Source: Chloroflexota bacterium (GTDB lineage: Bacteria; Chloroflexota; Dormibacteria; Dormibacterales; Dormibacteraceae). Taken from it: 61,224 nucleotides of DNA. Below the pieces are notes generated by a model that had not been told where the DNA came from, did not search any database, and saw only the letters and a list, made by a program, of their open reading frames with translations. The stretch is from positions 1 to 61,224 of the forward strand of contig VBFH01000039.1 in NCBI GenBank assembly GCA_005883575.1, given 5' to 3'. Each line of letters opens with the position of its first letter. Positions within the stretch are counted from its first letter, which is position 1. Made by a program: the position numbers and the translations under genes. This document shows positions 1 through 8,388 of this stretch, piece by piece.

Positions 1-1220
1 CGCTCGAAAAGGCGCGGCAGGCGCTCCTCTTCGATGCCGGGGCCATGATCGGCGACGGCGATCACCGGCCCGCCTGACCCGCGCTCCACGCTCAGCCTCA
101 CCTGAGCGCCCCGCGGGCTGAAGCGGACCGCGTTGTCGACGAGGTTGGCCACCGCCTCGCGAAGCAGGTCTTTGTCCGCGTTGATGCGGGCCGGCGCGCC
201 GACCTCGGCGACCAGGTCCACGCCAGACGACGCGGCCTGCGCCGTGTAGGCGCGTACGACGTCGGCCGTCAGCTCGGCGAGGTCGACCAGCTCGCGGCGC
301 AGCGGCACGTCCTCATCCGCGTGGGCGAGCGAGCGTAGGCGCGCCAGCATGCGCTTCATCCGCTCCGCCTCGGCGACGCTGTCCACGACCGCTTCCTCGG
401 CCGGCCTGCCGCGGTTGGCCCGGCTGAGGATCGAAAGGTTGGTCATGATCGTCGCCAGCGGCGTCGCCACCTGGTGGGAGACGTCGGTCAGGAACCGTCG
501 CTGCGAAGCCAGCACGCTTTGGAGCTGTTCGTTCGCTTTCGCCTGCGCCTCGATTGCGCGGTTCATGCGATAGATCATCGGCAGCACTACCAGGGGCAGC
601 AAAGCAGCGAGGGGTGCCTCGATGAGCAGCACCGACATCGTCACCGCGCAAGCTGCCAGCGTCACCGTCGCCGGCCATGTCGCCAGGGCGGCTGATCGCA
701 GGAGCGCCAGGTAGGGCCTGTGCATGTGGAGCGATGGCGGCAGGACCCCCAGGCCCAGGTTCACCGCGATGTAGACGAATGCCGCCAGCGTGGCGCGCGC
801 GTCTCGCGCCACGTCAGCGGTCGGACCAATCGCACCGACCAGCGCCGCCAGCGCTCCGGCCACCAGCACGTTGCCGGCGTTAAAAGCGCTCTCCGCCCAG
901 CTGCGGCGGATGAAGCGGTTGCCGGCAAGAACGCTGAGCGCGGCCGTCGCCGGTCCGAGACCAGTGGGCAGCAAGAGGACGGCAACCAGGCAGGGCAGCG
1001 CGCCGAGATTGATCTTCTGCTGGGGGCCGATCTTCACCGGGAACCGCTCCGCGAGTGCCACAGCGGCGAAGCACGCGAGGATCAGCAGCAGCCGCCACCC
1101 GGCGGCGACGTTGAAGCCTCCCACCACGGCGGCGATGACCGCCAGCACAATGCCCAAAGCAGGCACGCCGACCAGTGCGGCCTTCAGCGGTTTCGCGAAG
1201 GTCGAAGAGGAGGCGACCAT
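1..1220 (-). CDS. Membrane sensor histidine kinase (C-terminus cut by window edge)
   Basis: Inner-membrane sensor kinase, partner of the response regulator at 1624-2310. Read from ATG at 1220; about 406 codons are visible and the frame runs open off the window edge. The N-terminal ~210 residues are strongly hydrophobic with several predicted membrane helices and no obvious periplasmic domain, a MASE-like arrangement. The HisKA H-box reads VSHQVATPLATIMTNLSIL, with the phosphoacceptor His near residue 249. It is followed by an N-box (VANLVDNAVRFSPRG) and the start of a G1 box (ADHGPGI), so the HATPase domain is mostly present and only its end is missing. It lies 5 nt downstream of the small secreted-protein gene in the same operon. 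The family call is secure; the signal sensed is unknown. Confidence 0.9.
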   Translation of the reverse strand, partial: MVASSSTFAKPLKAALVGVPALGIVLAVIAAVVGGFNVAAGWRLLLILACFAAVALAERFPVKIGPQQKINLGALPCLVAVLLLPTGLGPATAALSVLAGNRFIRRSWAESAFNAGNVLVAGALAALVGAIGPTADVARDARATLAAFVYIAVNLGLGVLPPSLHMHRPYLALLRSAALATWPATVTLAACAVTMSVLLIEAPLAALLPLVVLPMIYRMNRAIEAQAKANEQLQSVLASQRRFLTDVSHQVATPLATIMTNLSILSRANRGRPAEEAVVDSVAEAERMKRMLARLRSLAHADEDVPLRRELVDLAELTADVVRAYTAQAASSGVDLVAEVGAPARINADKDLLREAVANLVDNAVRFSPRGAQVRLSVERGSGGPVIAVADHGPGIEEERLPRLFE

Positions 1221-1225
1221 CGGTC

Positions 1226-1609
1226 TCAGCTGGTGGGCACGTCCAGGTAGAGAGTCGTGGCGCCGCCGCCCGCGACCGTGGCCGAGGTGCTCACCTTGAA
1301 TTTCTTCACCGTGGCGGTGACGTTGGCAGTGGTGATGCTCGAGGGCACGGCGACTTGGATCGTGATCAGGGTTCCGCCCCTGCCATCGGGCGCTGTCCCT
1401 GCCTGAACCTCCACGGCGTTTATGTACCTGGCCTGCGACGCGGGCACGCTGACGCTGCTGTTCACGGTGAGGTTTGAGCCGCCCGGAGTCTGTACCAGGA
1501 CGGGCGGATCATACAGGCACCACGCGATGTTGGCCGAGGCCGAGCCGGCGCCCCCGATCACCATCACCCCCGCCGCCAGCACGCCGCCCACCACGCTCCT
1601 CGCCTTCAT
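1226..1609 (-). CDS. Small secreted protein of unknown function, between regulator and kinase
   Basis: 127 residues. The N-terminus (MKARSVVGGVLAAGVMVIGG followed by AGSASA) is a clear Sec signal peptide with an AxA cleavage site at about residue 26. The mature ~100 residues are Thr/Ser/Val-rich with alternating polar and hydrophobic stretches, which suggests a beta-sandwich, but I recognise no domain. It sits 14 nt after the response regulator stop and 5 nt before the histidine kinase start, so it is co-transcribed with both. This position suggests an extracytoplasmic accessory or ligand of the sensor kinase, or simply a secreted operon member; that role is inference from position only. Confidence 0.75.
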   Translation of the reverse strand: MKARSVVGGVLAAGVMVIGGAGSASANIAWCLYDPPVLVQTPGGSNLTVNSSVSVPASQARYINAVEVQAGTAPDGRGGTLITIQVAVPSSITTANVTATVKKFKVSTSATVAGGGATTLYLDVPTS

Positions 1610-1623
1610 GTTCCTGTTGCCCC

Positions 1624-2310
1624 CTAATCCGGACTGAATCTGTAACCGAGACCGCGAACCGTGTGAATCAACCTCGAAGCACCATCTTGCTCGAGCTTCT
1701 GCCGGATCCTCGACACGTGGACCTCGAGGGAGTTTGACTCCGGGCCGGTCGTGACCGCCCAGACCGCCTCCGCCAGCTGCGCGTACGTGACCAGCTGGCC
1801 GCTGCTGCGCATGAGGGCAGCGAGGATGCGGAACTCGATGCCGGTCAGGCCGAGCTGGCGCCCGGCGCGCGTTGCTCTGCCGTCGCTCAGGTCCACGACC
1901 ACGTCACTCGAGACCAACCGCGCGCCCCCCTTGCCCCGGTGGCGGCGGATGACCGCCTCGACCCGCGCCATCAGCTCTTCCAGGGCGAAAGGCTTGGAGA
2001 CGTAGTCGTCGGCGCCAAGCTTGAGGCCCGCGATCCGGTCGCTGACCGACGAGCGGGCGCTGATGCCGACGAGAGCCGCGTCCGTCTCGGCCCGGAAGGC
2101 CTCGAACAGCTCTGGACCGTCGTTGTCGGGGAGCATCAGGTCGAGGAGCACGACGTCGGGGTTCCATTCCCTAACGAGCTCCAACCCCCGGCCAGCCGAC
2201 TCGACCGCACGGACTGTGTAGCCTTCCTCACCGAGCCCGGTGGCGACCGCCCGCGCGAGGCGCCGGTCGTCCTCCACGAGGGCGACCTTCCACTTGATGG
2301 GCATGCGCAA
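1624..2310 (-). CDS. OmpR/PhoB-family response regulator
   Basis: 228 residues, the usual length for the family. An N-terminal receiver domain carries the acidic pair Asp14/Asp15, the phosphoacceptor Asp57 in VVLLDLMLPDNDGPE, and the conserved Lys in DDYVSKPF. A C-terminal winged-helix DNA-binding domain follows (LTGIEFRILAALMRS, then NSLEVHVSRIRQKLE and IHTVRGLGYRF). It is the first gene of a three-gene minus-strand operon: regulator, secreted protein, histidine kinase. It should be phosphorylated by that kinase and act as a transcription factor; the target genes are not visible. The divergent glycosyltransferase starting at 2399 is a plausible target because they share an 88-bp upstream region. 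Confidence 0.95.
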   Translation of the reverse strand: MRMPIKWKVALVEDDRRLARAVATGLGEEGYTVRAVESAGRGLELVREWNPDVVLLDLMLPDNDGPELFEAFRAETDAALVGISARSSVSDRIAGLKLGADDYVSKPFALEELMARVEAVIRRHRGKGGARLVSSDVVVDLSDGRATRAGRQLGLTGIEFRILAALMRSSGQLVTYAQLAEAVWAVTTGPESNSLEVHVSRIRQKLEQDGASRLIHTVRGLGYRFSPD

Positions 2311-2398
2311 TTCTCACATGGAATCGCGGGCTCTTAAGCGGTAACCGCGTAACGGCTGAATTGGGAGGCTCGTTCGAACCCAGCGTGGGCGAAGAGGG

Positions 2399-3124
2399 AT
2401 GAGGAGGGTGCCGGCGCCCTTGCGCCGGCTGGCGCTGGCCGTCTCGGTGGTCGTCGCTCTGCTCGCGCCCAGCGCCGCCACGCTCTGGATCTGGACCCCG
2501 AGCGGAGATGACGTCCAGGCTCGGGTCGAGGCCCTGGCCCGCTCCCACGGCGTGGACGTGCTGGGCGAAAACCAGGTGCCGCGTCAGCTTGCCGAAGCCG
2601 TGGTCGCGATCGAGGACGAGCGCTTCTACGCGCACCACGGGATCGATTCCATCGGCCTCGCCCGCGCGGCGCTCTACGACGTGAGCAACCTCTGTCTATG
2701 CCAGGGGGGCTCGACGATCACGGAGCAGCTGGTCAAGGACGTCTACCTCGGGGGTTCCGACCGCGGCTACAACAAAATCCAGGACCTGGTCCTGGCGCTG
2801 AAAGTGGAGCGCATCCTCAACAAGAGGCAGATCCTGGCCGACTACTTGAGCGAGATCACGACCGGGTTCGGCCGGTACGGGGTCACCGAGGCGGCGTGTG
2901 CGTACTTTCGCGCGCCTCTAGAAAGATTGACCCTCGGGCAGTACGCGCTCCTGGCCGGCGTGACGCAGGCGCCGTCGGTCTACGACCCGACGGTGAACCC
3001 GGACGCAGCTCGGGCCAGACGCGCCCAGGTGCTGGCGCAGATGGTGGTGGAGCACTACATCTCGGCCGCGCAGGCGCAGGCGGCCGGAGCGGAGCCGGTG
3101 CTCGGGAATGGGCCCGGCTGCTGA
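2399..3124 (+). CDS. Monofunctional peptidoglycan glycosyltransferase (GT51)
   Basis: 241 residues with one N-terminal membrane anchor (about residues 8-32), then a GT51 domain that polymerises lipid II into glycan strands outside the membrane. The family motifs are present: AIEDERFYAHHGID with the catalytic Glu, GGSTITEQLVKDVYL, and KVERILNKRQILADYLSEI, followed by the helix GVTEAACAYF and the ALLAGVTQAPSVYDP motif. No transpeptidase domain follows, and the length matches stand-alone MtgA-type enzymes rather than class A PBPs. One oddity is a short insertion, SNLCLCQ, just before the GGSTITEQ motif. The gene stands alone on the plus strand, divergent from the two-component operon. Confidence 0.9.
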   Translation: MRRVPAPLRRLALAVSVVVALLAPSAATLWIWTPSGDDVQARVEALARSHGVDVLGENQVPRQLAEAVVAIEDERFYAHHGIDSIGLARAALYDVSNLCLCQGGSTITEQLVKDVYLGGSDRGYNKIQDLVLALKVERILNKRQILADYLSEITTGFGRYGVTEAACAYFRAPLERLTLGQYALLAGVTQAPSVYDPTVNPDAARARRAQVLAQMVVEHYISAAQAQAAGAEPVLGNGPGC

Positions 3125-3179
3125 GCCCCTCTTCTTCCTCATTCATGAGGAAGTACCCGCCGAAGGCGGGGATGGGGCT
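3124..3179. terminator. Nested double hairpin between convergent genes
   Basis: Between the convergent glycosyltransferase and beta-propeller genes. Three perfect inverted repeats nest: an outer 6-bp stem (AGCCCC at 3124-3129 with GGGGCT at 3174-3179), a 9-bp hairpin at 3134-3153 (CTTCCTCAT/ATGAGGAAG) and a 6-bp hairpin at 3156-3170 (CCCGCC, loop GAA, GGCGGG). Together they can fold as a three-way junction. The position suits a bidirectional terminator, but no U-tract is seen. Confidence 0.5.
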
Positions 3180-3191
3180 GACCAGACTTGC

Positions 3192-4307
3192 TTAGCCTCG
3201 CCAGGCCGGCGGCGAGGTCGCGTCGAAGCCGTTGTTTGTCGTCATTTGGATCGGTCTGATCACGACGGCGGGCGCGGCCGAGGGACTCGGGAGCGGACCG
3301 TTGTGCGGGCCGCCCGGGGTCGGCGTGGGCGCCGGAGTCGGAACCGGCGCGTAGGCCGCTCGGGGCAGCCACCACAGCTGAAACGGCCCCGCGGCCACAC
3401 CCGGCGCGAGGTACGCGATCCCCGATCCGTCCGGTGCCCAGGTCGGCTGCGCGACCAGCTGATTGGTGATGATGTTCTTGCGGGCGCCCAGTGTCGAACC
3501 GTTCCACGAGGCCACGGTCAGGTAGGACAGCTGCTTCTCGTAAGTGCAGATCATCGCGATCTGGGTTCCATCCGGCGAGACCGCCGGGTTGCGGCAGTCT
3601 TCCCCCGGAGTGGTCAGCGCCTTGCCCGGAGCGTAGGCGCGGTTGGTAAACCACAGCCTGCCGACCAGCTTCTCGTCGGGCCCGTAATCGTACTTGGTGT
3701 AGATGACCCCGCCCGAGACCGGGACCGGCTGAACGTCGCCGCCGGTGTAGTCCGCGGCGTTGGTCCACAGCTTGCCCTGCGTGATCGTGCCCCCGAATGG
3801 CATCGCCCAGATCGACAGCACCACGTCGTAGTCGAACTTCGGCTTGTCGTACGCCATCCACAGCGTCTTGCCGTCGGCGCTGAGGCGCGGATAGAACGAC
3901 CAATGGTTCTGGCCTGTGTCGTAGGCAAGCCGCGGCGGCGCCGCGTTGCTCGTCACCTTGCGCACCACCGTGCCGAACCGGTTGAGGACGTAGACGTCCG
4001 AGTACAGCGCCGCCTGCTTGACCGCGATGATCGAGCTGCCGTCCGATGACAGGGACGGTTGCGTCCACCCCGCCTCGGGCGTGAGCTGGTGGAAGCGCCC
4101 CGCGGCGAGGCTGTAGATCGCTCCGGACTGGGCGAGGTAAAGCGTGCCCGGAAGGGTCAGCGCCTGCGCCCGCGGCGACGCGGAGGTCGGTTTTGCGGGC
4201 GGCACCGAAATCTTAGATGTCTTGGTCCCGAGATAGACGAAGGTCAGCGGACCGCAGACCAGCATCAGCAGGGCAAGCGCAGCGCCAAGGACGAAGCGCG
4301 AGATCAT
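3192..4307 (-). CDS. Membrane-anchored beta-propeller protein (TolB/PD40-like repeats)
   Basis: 371 residues. An N-terminal hydrophobic segment (residues ~4-27) acts as a signal anchor; a Cys at residue 18 lies within it, but the lipobox is poor. The body contains repeated blades with TolB/WD40-like D-G-x-x-I/L signatures: LSSDGSSIIAV, LSADGKTLWMA, VSPDGTQIAMI, WAPDGSGIAYL. The C-terminal ~50 residues are Pro/Ala/Thr-rich and look disordered. The start overlaps the stop of the LCP gene by 4 nt (ATGA), so the two are translationally coupled, which suggests a cell-envelope role together. LpqB-like propellers are a possible comparison. The substrate is unknown. Confidence 0.75.
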   Translation of the reverse strand: MISRFVLGAALALLMLVCGPLTFVYLGTKTSKISVPPAKPTSASPRAQALTLPGTLYLAQSGAIYSLAAGRFHQLTPEAGWTQPSLSSDGSSIIAVKQAALYSDVYVLNRFGTVVRKVTSNAAPPRLAYDTGQNHWSFYPRLSADGKTLWMAYDKPKFDYDVVLSIWAMPFGGTITQGKLWTNAADYTGGDVQPVPVSGGVIYTKYDYGPDEKLVGRLWFTNRAYAPGKALTTPGEDCRNPAVSPDGTQIAMICTYEKQLSYLTVASWNGSTLGARKNIITNQLVAQPTWAPDGSGIAYLAPGVAAGPFQLWWLPRAAYAPVPTPAPTPTPGGPHNGPLPSPSAAPAVVIRPIQMTTNNGFDATSPPAWRG

Positions 4308-5329
4308 GGGAAGTACTGGTGCACCAGCGGCAGGATCAGGCCCCAGTTGGCTCTGATGCTGCCGCCAGGACCGTCTCCGTGCGTGTACGGCGGTAGCAGG
4401 ATGATCTGGCGGATCTGGTCGGGGTTGTCGAAGCTCGCCGCGAGCGGCAGGAGCGCCGCGACGCGCGAGAGGCCGATGCTGGTCTTGAGCTCGCCGCCGA
4501 TCGCCTTGGTGAGGCCCGGAAGGTCCTCGGGCGAGAGCTGGGTCGCCTTCTGGCGGATCGCCATCAGCACCTGCTGCTGTCTCTGGGAACGGCCGAAGTC
4601 GCTCTGCAGGTCGCCGTGACGCGAGCGCACGTACTGCATGGCGTGGAGGCCATCCAGATGCTGCGGCCCGCCGAGTACGGCGACTCGCTCGTAGTCGTAC
4701 GGCCAGCTGCTGTAGATGTCCGCGGGGTAGTAGTCGTCCATCACCGGATGACTCGTGACCACGTCGATGCCGCCGATGGCGTCGATCAACTTCACGAGCC
4801 CAAGCAGGCCTACCCAGATGTAGTCGTTGATGTGGACGCCGAAGTCCTGCTGCACGGTCGCGATCGCGGCGCCGGCGCCGCCATAGGAGTAGGCGCCGTC
4901 GATCTTGCCGAAGCCGCCGGTCGACAGCGGCACGTATAGGTCGCGCGGAATCGAGAGCATCGTCACCTGCTTGGTCGACGGAACGACGCGGACCAGGATC
5001 ATCGACTGCGTGAGCACGTGGTCGCCGATGAACTTGGAGTCGTCGTCGGAGCCGAGCAGCAGCACCGTGAAGGCGCCCGTGATCGGGCTGGACGAGGGCG
5101 ATTGCGAGGGTGCGGGCGACGTGAGCAGGTCGGTGGGCGAAGGCGTCGGCACGCGGATCACCTGGCCCGTGGAATCGAGCGCGAGCTGAGCTGCGGGCAG
5201 GAAATAGGCGAGGCCACCCGCCACCGACGAAAGCACGATGGCAAGCAGGACAAGGAAGCTGGTGCGTAGTGGGCTAAGCCGCCGGCGAGATGCTCTGACG
5301 CGGTGCCCCGGTCTGAGGCCAAGGAGCAC
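4304..5329 (-). CDS. LytR-CpsA-Psr (LCP) family cell-wall glycopolymer ligase
   Basis: 341 residues from a GTG start. The short cytoplasmic N-terminus is Arg-rich and is followed by one membrane helix (~24-45), a Ser/Pro-rich linker and the extracellular LCP domain. Family motifs are visible: VLLLGSDDD, ILVRVVPSTKQVTMLSIPRD (arginines and aspartate that bind pyrophosphate), IDAIGGIDVV, and YVRSRHGDLQSDFGRSQRQQ. LCP proteins transfer undecaprenyl-linked glycopolymers to peptidoglycan. The gene precedes the propeller gene with an ATGA overlap. The exact start is uncertain because the N-terminus offers few alternatives, but the domain assignment is firm. Confidence 0.93.
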   Translation of the reverse strand: MLLGLRPGHRVRASRRRLSPLRTSFLVLLAIVLSSVAGGLAYFLPAAQLALDSTGQVIRVPTPSPTDLLTSPAPSQSPSSSPITGAFTVLLLGSDDDSKFIGDHVLTQSMILVRVVPSTKQVTMLSIPRDLYVPLSTGGFGKIDGAYSYGGAGAAIATVQQDFGVHINDYIWVGLLGLVKLIDAIGGIDVVTSHPVMDDYYPADIYSSWPYDYERVAVLGGPQHLDGLHAMQYVRSRHGDLQSDFGRSQRQQQVLMAIRQKATQLSPEDLPGLTKAIGGELKTSIGLSRVAALLPLAASFDNPDQIRQIILLPPYTHGDGPGGSIRANWGLILPLVHQYFP

Positions 5330-5408
5330 GGGTGAGCATTCTAGACCTTGACGCGGTATGCCTTTGTAAGCGAGCTGTTAACGGTGCTGAAGTTTTGCAG
5401 GTGCGCCC

Positions 5409-5421
5409 GCCCCGCCGGGGC
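5409..5421. terminator. Short GC hairpin after the metal-transport operon
   Basis: GCCCC-GCC-GGGGC, a perfect 5-bp stem with a 3-nt loop, lies 9 nt downstream of the NRAMP stop codon. It could terminate the minus-strand metal operon. There is no T-run on the expected side, so this is tentative. Confidence 0.3.
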
Positions 5422-5430
5422 CAGGTTCGC

Positions 5431-7077
5431 CTACCTGTGGACCGCCAGCTGGACCGCCTTGACCGCGAGGAGCACGATCGAGAGCACGAGGTAGCCGCTC
5501 AGTGCCCCGATCGCCGCGCGGCGGGCAAGCGACCACGTCGGACGTTCCAGGAGAGCCAGGGCGGGCATGCGCCAGTTCTCGCGCTCCCGGCGTGAGATCT
5601 CGGGCTCGCGGGGCCGGCCACGCGAGATGAGCCAGCTCCAGGCGCTCCCCGCCGCCAGGATGAGAGCCGCCGCGGAACCGAGGACGATGAGCAGCATGGT
5701 GACGTCGATTGACGGAATCACAGTCGAGACGACCAGGATCAGTGACAGCACGAGCATCGCCCCGACGATGACTCCGGCGACCGTATTCAGCCAGGGCTTG
5801 TTCACCCAGGGGCCGAGCACCTGGCGGTCGTTGCACAGCAGGACGGCGAACACGGTTGCACTCGGAAGCATGATGCCTGCGAGAGCTTGGACCGCGGTGG
5901 TGATGAGCCCCAACGGCGCGTAAGGGATGAGGACGATGGCGGCCGCGACCGCGACCATCGCCGTGTACGAGGAGTAGAAGAGCTTGGCCTCGCGCACGCC
6001 GCGGTGCAGCGAGTGGCGGAGGCCGAAGACGTCACCGAATGCATACGACGTCGCCAGCGTCACCGCTGACGCGCCGACGATCGATGCGTCGAAGAGCAGC
6101 AGCGCGAAGATCGCGCCCGCCGCGGGCGAGATGTGCATGTGCAGGCCGCGCGCGACGTGCAGGGCGTCCTGGTAGTGACCGAACTCGGCCGTGCCCGAAA
6201 ACGCGGATGCGGTCGCCATCATGATCGCCGCCGCGCCGATCACGACGACGAAGGCGCCGATCACCGTGTCCGCTTTCTCGTACTCGAGCCAGCGCGGCGT
6301 GATGCGCTTGTCGATGACGTTCGACTGCTGGAAGAAGAGCTGCCAGGGCGCGACGGTCGTGCCGATCACGGCCACGATCAGCAGTGCCGAGTTGGACGTG
6401 AGACCACCGTCGACGCCAGGAATGACGAACCCCTTCAGCGCGGCGCCGGGATCGGGATGGCTGAGAAGGACCAGCGGCAGGACGAGAAGGCTGGCAAACA
6501 GGAAGACGAACATCGCGCGCTCCCAGCGGCGGAAGTTGCCGCTGATCGTGATGCCTATCAGAATCGCGGCCGCGACCGGGACGACGATCACGGGATGCAG
6601 GCCGAAGTACTGGCCGGCGAGGCTGATGCCCATGAACTCCGTGCTGATGGTCAGAAAGTTCAGAAGGAATATGCCCGCGACCGAGTACACTCCCCAGAAC
6701 CGGCCGAAGCGCTCGCTGATGAGCCGCGCGTAGCCGACGCCGGTCACCGCGCCCAGCCGGACGACCATCTCCTGGTTGACGATCAAAACCGGAATCAGCA
6801 GGACCAGCGTCCAGAGCAGCGAGTAGCCGAAGTCCTGGCCGGCCTGGGCGTACGTGGAGACGCCGCCGGCGTCGTTGTCGCCGACCATGACGATGAGCCC
6901 CGGACCGACGATCGCGGCGAGCGTGAGGAGGCGGCGCCGCCAGGTCCGGCGCGGCGTGACGTCGCTGACGCGGATGGTGCCGAACGCGCCCTGGATGTCG
7001 CCCTGGTTCAGCTCGTCGAGAAGGGCTGACGTTGGTTTCAAGCGCGAGTCCTTGCGGTTTGGCTCGCGCTCGCCCAT
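5431..7077 (-). CDS. NRAMP-superfamily divalent-metal transporter, Mg-transporter-like (NRMT) site residues
   Basis: 548 residues, about 11-12 membrane helices, with ~65-residue cytoplasmic N-terminal and C-terminal tails. The helix-1 motif that is DPGN in Mn/Fe NRAMPs is DAGG here (in MVGDNDAGGVSTYAQAG), and the helix-6 MPH motif is APW (in GTTVAPWQLFFQQ). From memory of the family literature, loss of the helix-1 Asn and helix-6 Met (to Gly and Ala) is the mark of NRAMP-related magnesium transporters. The N-terminus (ELNQGDIQGAFGTIRVSD) is shared with proteins of this subgroup. It lies 6 nt downstream of a soluble MgtE-type sensor gene, which also points to Mg2+. The metal preference is inference; the superfamily call is secure. 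Confidence 0.88.
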   Translation of the reverse strand: MGEREPNRKDSRLKPTSALLDELNQGDIQGAFGTIRVSDVTPRRTWRRRLLTLAAIVGPGLIVMVGDNDAGGVSTYAQAGQDFGYSLLWTLVLLIPVLIVNQEMVVRLGAVTGVGYARLISERFGRFWGVYSVAGIFLLNFLTISTEFMGISLAGQYFGLHPVIVVPVAAAILIGITISGNFRRWERAMFVFLFASLLVLPLVLLSHPDPGAALKGFVIPGVDGGLTSNSALLIVAVIGTTVAPWQLFFQQSNVIDKRITPRWLEYEKADTVIGAFVVVIGAAAIMMATASAFSGTAEFGHYQDALHVARGLHMHISPAAGAIFALLLFDASIVGASAVTLATSYAFGDVFGLRHSLHRGVREAKLFYSSYTAMVAVAAAIVLIPYAPLGLITTAVQALAGIMLPSATVFAVLLCNDRQVLGPWVNKPWLNTVAGVIVGAMLVLSLILVVSTVIPSIDVTMLLIVLGSAAALILAAGSAWSWLISRGRPREPEISRRERENWRMPALALLERPTWSLARRAAIGALSGYLVLSIVLLAVKAVQLAVHR

Positions 7078-7083
7078 GAGGGT

Positions 7084-8388
7084 CTAAACGCCCGTGCTTG
7101 CTTCGGCGCGGTCGCGCCACTGGTCCGGGATCAACTCCGCAATGACATCGTCGGAGGAGATCGCGCCGATCAGGTTTCCGGCCGCGTCGACCACGCCGAG
7201 CGCGGTGAGGTTGTAGTCGGCCATCATCAGCGCCACGTCGGCGAAATCCGCGTTGCCGTGCACCGACACCCGGGTGAGCTCGAGCTCGTCGAGCTTGCGC
7301 GTGTGCTCGCTGCGAAGGAGCTCGACGAGGCCGATGCTTCCGACGTATCTACCGTCCTGCTCGGTGATGAAGACCGTCGCCAGCAGCTGGTGCGGCGTCT
7401 TGTCGTCCGTGCGTACGGCTTCGAGGGCCATGTCGACGGTAGCTCCGCGAACGACCCACACGTAATCGGGGCTCATCATTCCGCCCGCGGTCGTCGGGTG
7501 GTACTGGAGCAGCTTGCGCAGCTTGAGCTGTTGGCTGGTCGACATCATCTCGAAGACCGGTTTGCGCCTTTCCTGGTCGAGCTCGCCGAGCAGGTCCGCG
7601 GCGTCGTCGGGCGCCATCCGCTCGAGGATGCGTGCCGCCTCTTCGTTGGATTTCGAGTTCAGGAACTCGACCTGGTGCTCGGCATCCAGCTCTTCGAAGA
7701 TGTCGGCCGTGAGCGCGGGGTCGCTCTCGACCGCCTCGATGATCTCCTGTCCCTCCTCGTGTGAGGCGCCCTCGATGATGTCGGCGATCTGGGCCGGATG
7801 CAGCCGGCGCAGGCGCTGGAGCGGCATCAAAAGCTTGGCGGTCGGCACCTGGCCTACGAATGGCTGGATGTCCTTCCAGTCGAGGATGGCGTGGCGGCGC
7901 AGGTCCGGGCGTCCGCGTCGCGGCAGCAGCCGGCGGAGCATAGCCTGCGGGCTGCGGTCGATTCCGGAGAGGTACCAACCGTCATCGCTCGGCGACAGGA
8001 CCAGGTCGTGGGCCTGGACGATCCGGCCTTTGACCACATCGACGAGATGCCGGCCAAGCACGTCGGTGGCAAGCAAGACCTCACCGGGACGGCGCTGGAA
8101 GGCCTCGGTGCGGATCGTGTGCGTGTTGAGTCGCACACCGCCGGGCTCGAGCGAGTCGATCAGGCCTTTGCCGATGAACACGTCTTGCGCGCCGACTCGC
8201 ACCTTGAGCCCGGTCACCGGCGGATACGCGCCGTCCGAGAGCTTGACGATGAAGTCTTCGACCCGGCCGACCTCCGTTCCTGCCGGGTTGAGGACCGGGC
8301 TGCGCAGTAGCTGCGTCAGCATCACCCGGCGCTTGTCGCGATGCGCCCTCGGTGCGTCCATGCTGCCGTCGTCGTCTCGATCACTCAT
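7084..8388 (-). CDS. Cytosolic PRC-barrel + MgtE N-domain + CBS-pair protein (no membrane domain)
   Basis: 434 residues. The N-terminal ~170 residues look like two PRC-barrel-type beta domains (QLLRSPVLNPAGTEVGRVED; EVLLATDVLGRHLVDVVKGR). Residues ~185-300 form the MgtE_N superhelix (LHPAQIADIIEG, LDAEHQVEFL, MAPDDAADLLGEL). A CBS pair follows, with the MgtE-like linker YHPTTAGGMMSPDY. In MgtE channels these modules sense cytosolic Mg2+ and gate the pore, but here the protein ends after the CBS pair and has no transmembrane domain. It is encoded directly before the NRAMP-like transporter (6-nt gap) and overlaps the upstream CDF-like gene by 8 nt. A regulatory subunit for that transporter is the natural inference. 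Confidence 0.9.
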   Translation of the reverse strand: MSDRDDDGSMDAPRAHRDKRRVMLTQLLRSPVLNPAGTEVGRVEDFIVKLSDGAYPPVTGLKVRVGAQDVFIGKGLIDSLEPGGVRLNTHTIRTEAFQRRPGEVLLATDVLGRHLVDVVKGRIVQAHDLVLSPSDDGWYLSGIDRSPQAMLRRLLPRRGRPDLRRHAILDWKDIQPFVGQVPTAKLLMPLQRLRRLHPAQIADIIEGASHEEGQEIIEAVESDPALTADIFEELDAEHQVEFLNSKSNEEAARILERMAPDDAADLLGELDQERRKPVFEMMSTSQQLKLRKLLQYHPTTAGGMMSPDYVWVVRGATVDMALEAVRTDDKTPHQLLATVFITEQDGRYVGSIGLVELLRSEHTRKLDELELTRVSVHGNADFADVALMMADYNLTALGVVDAAGNLIGAISSDDVIAELIPDQWRDRAEASTGV

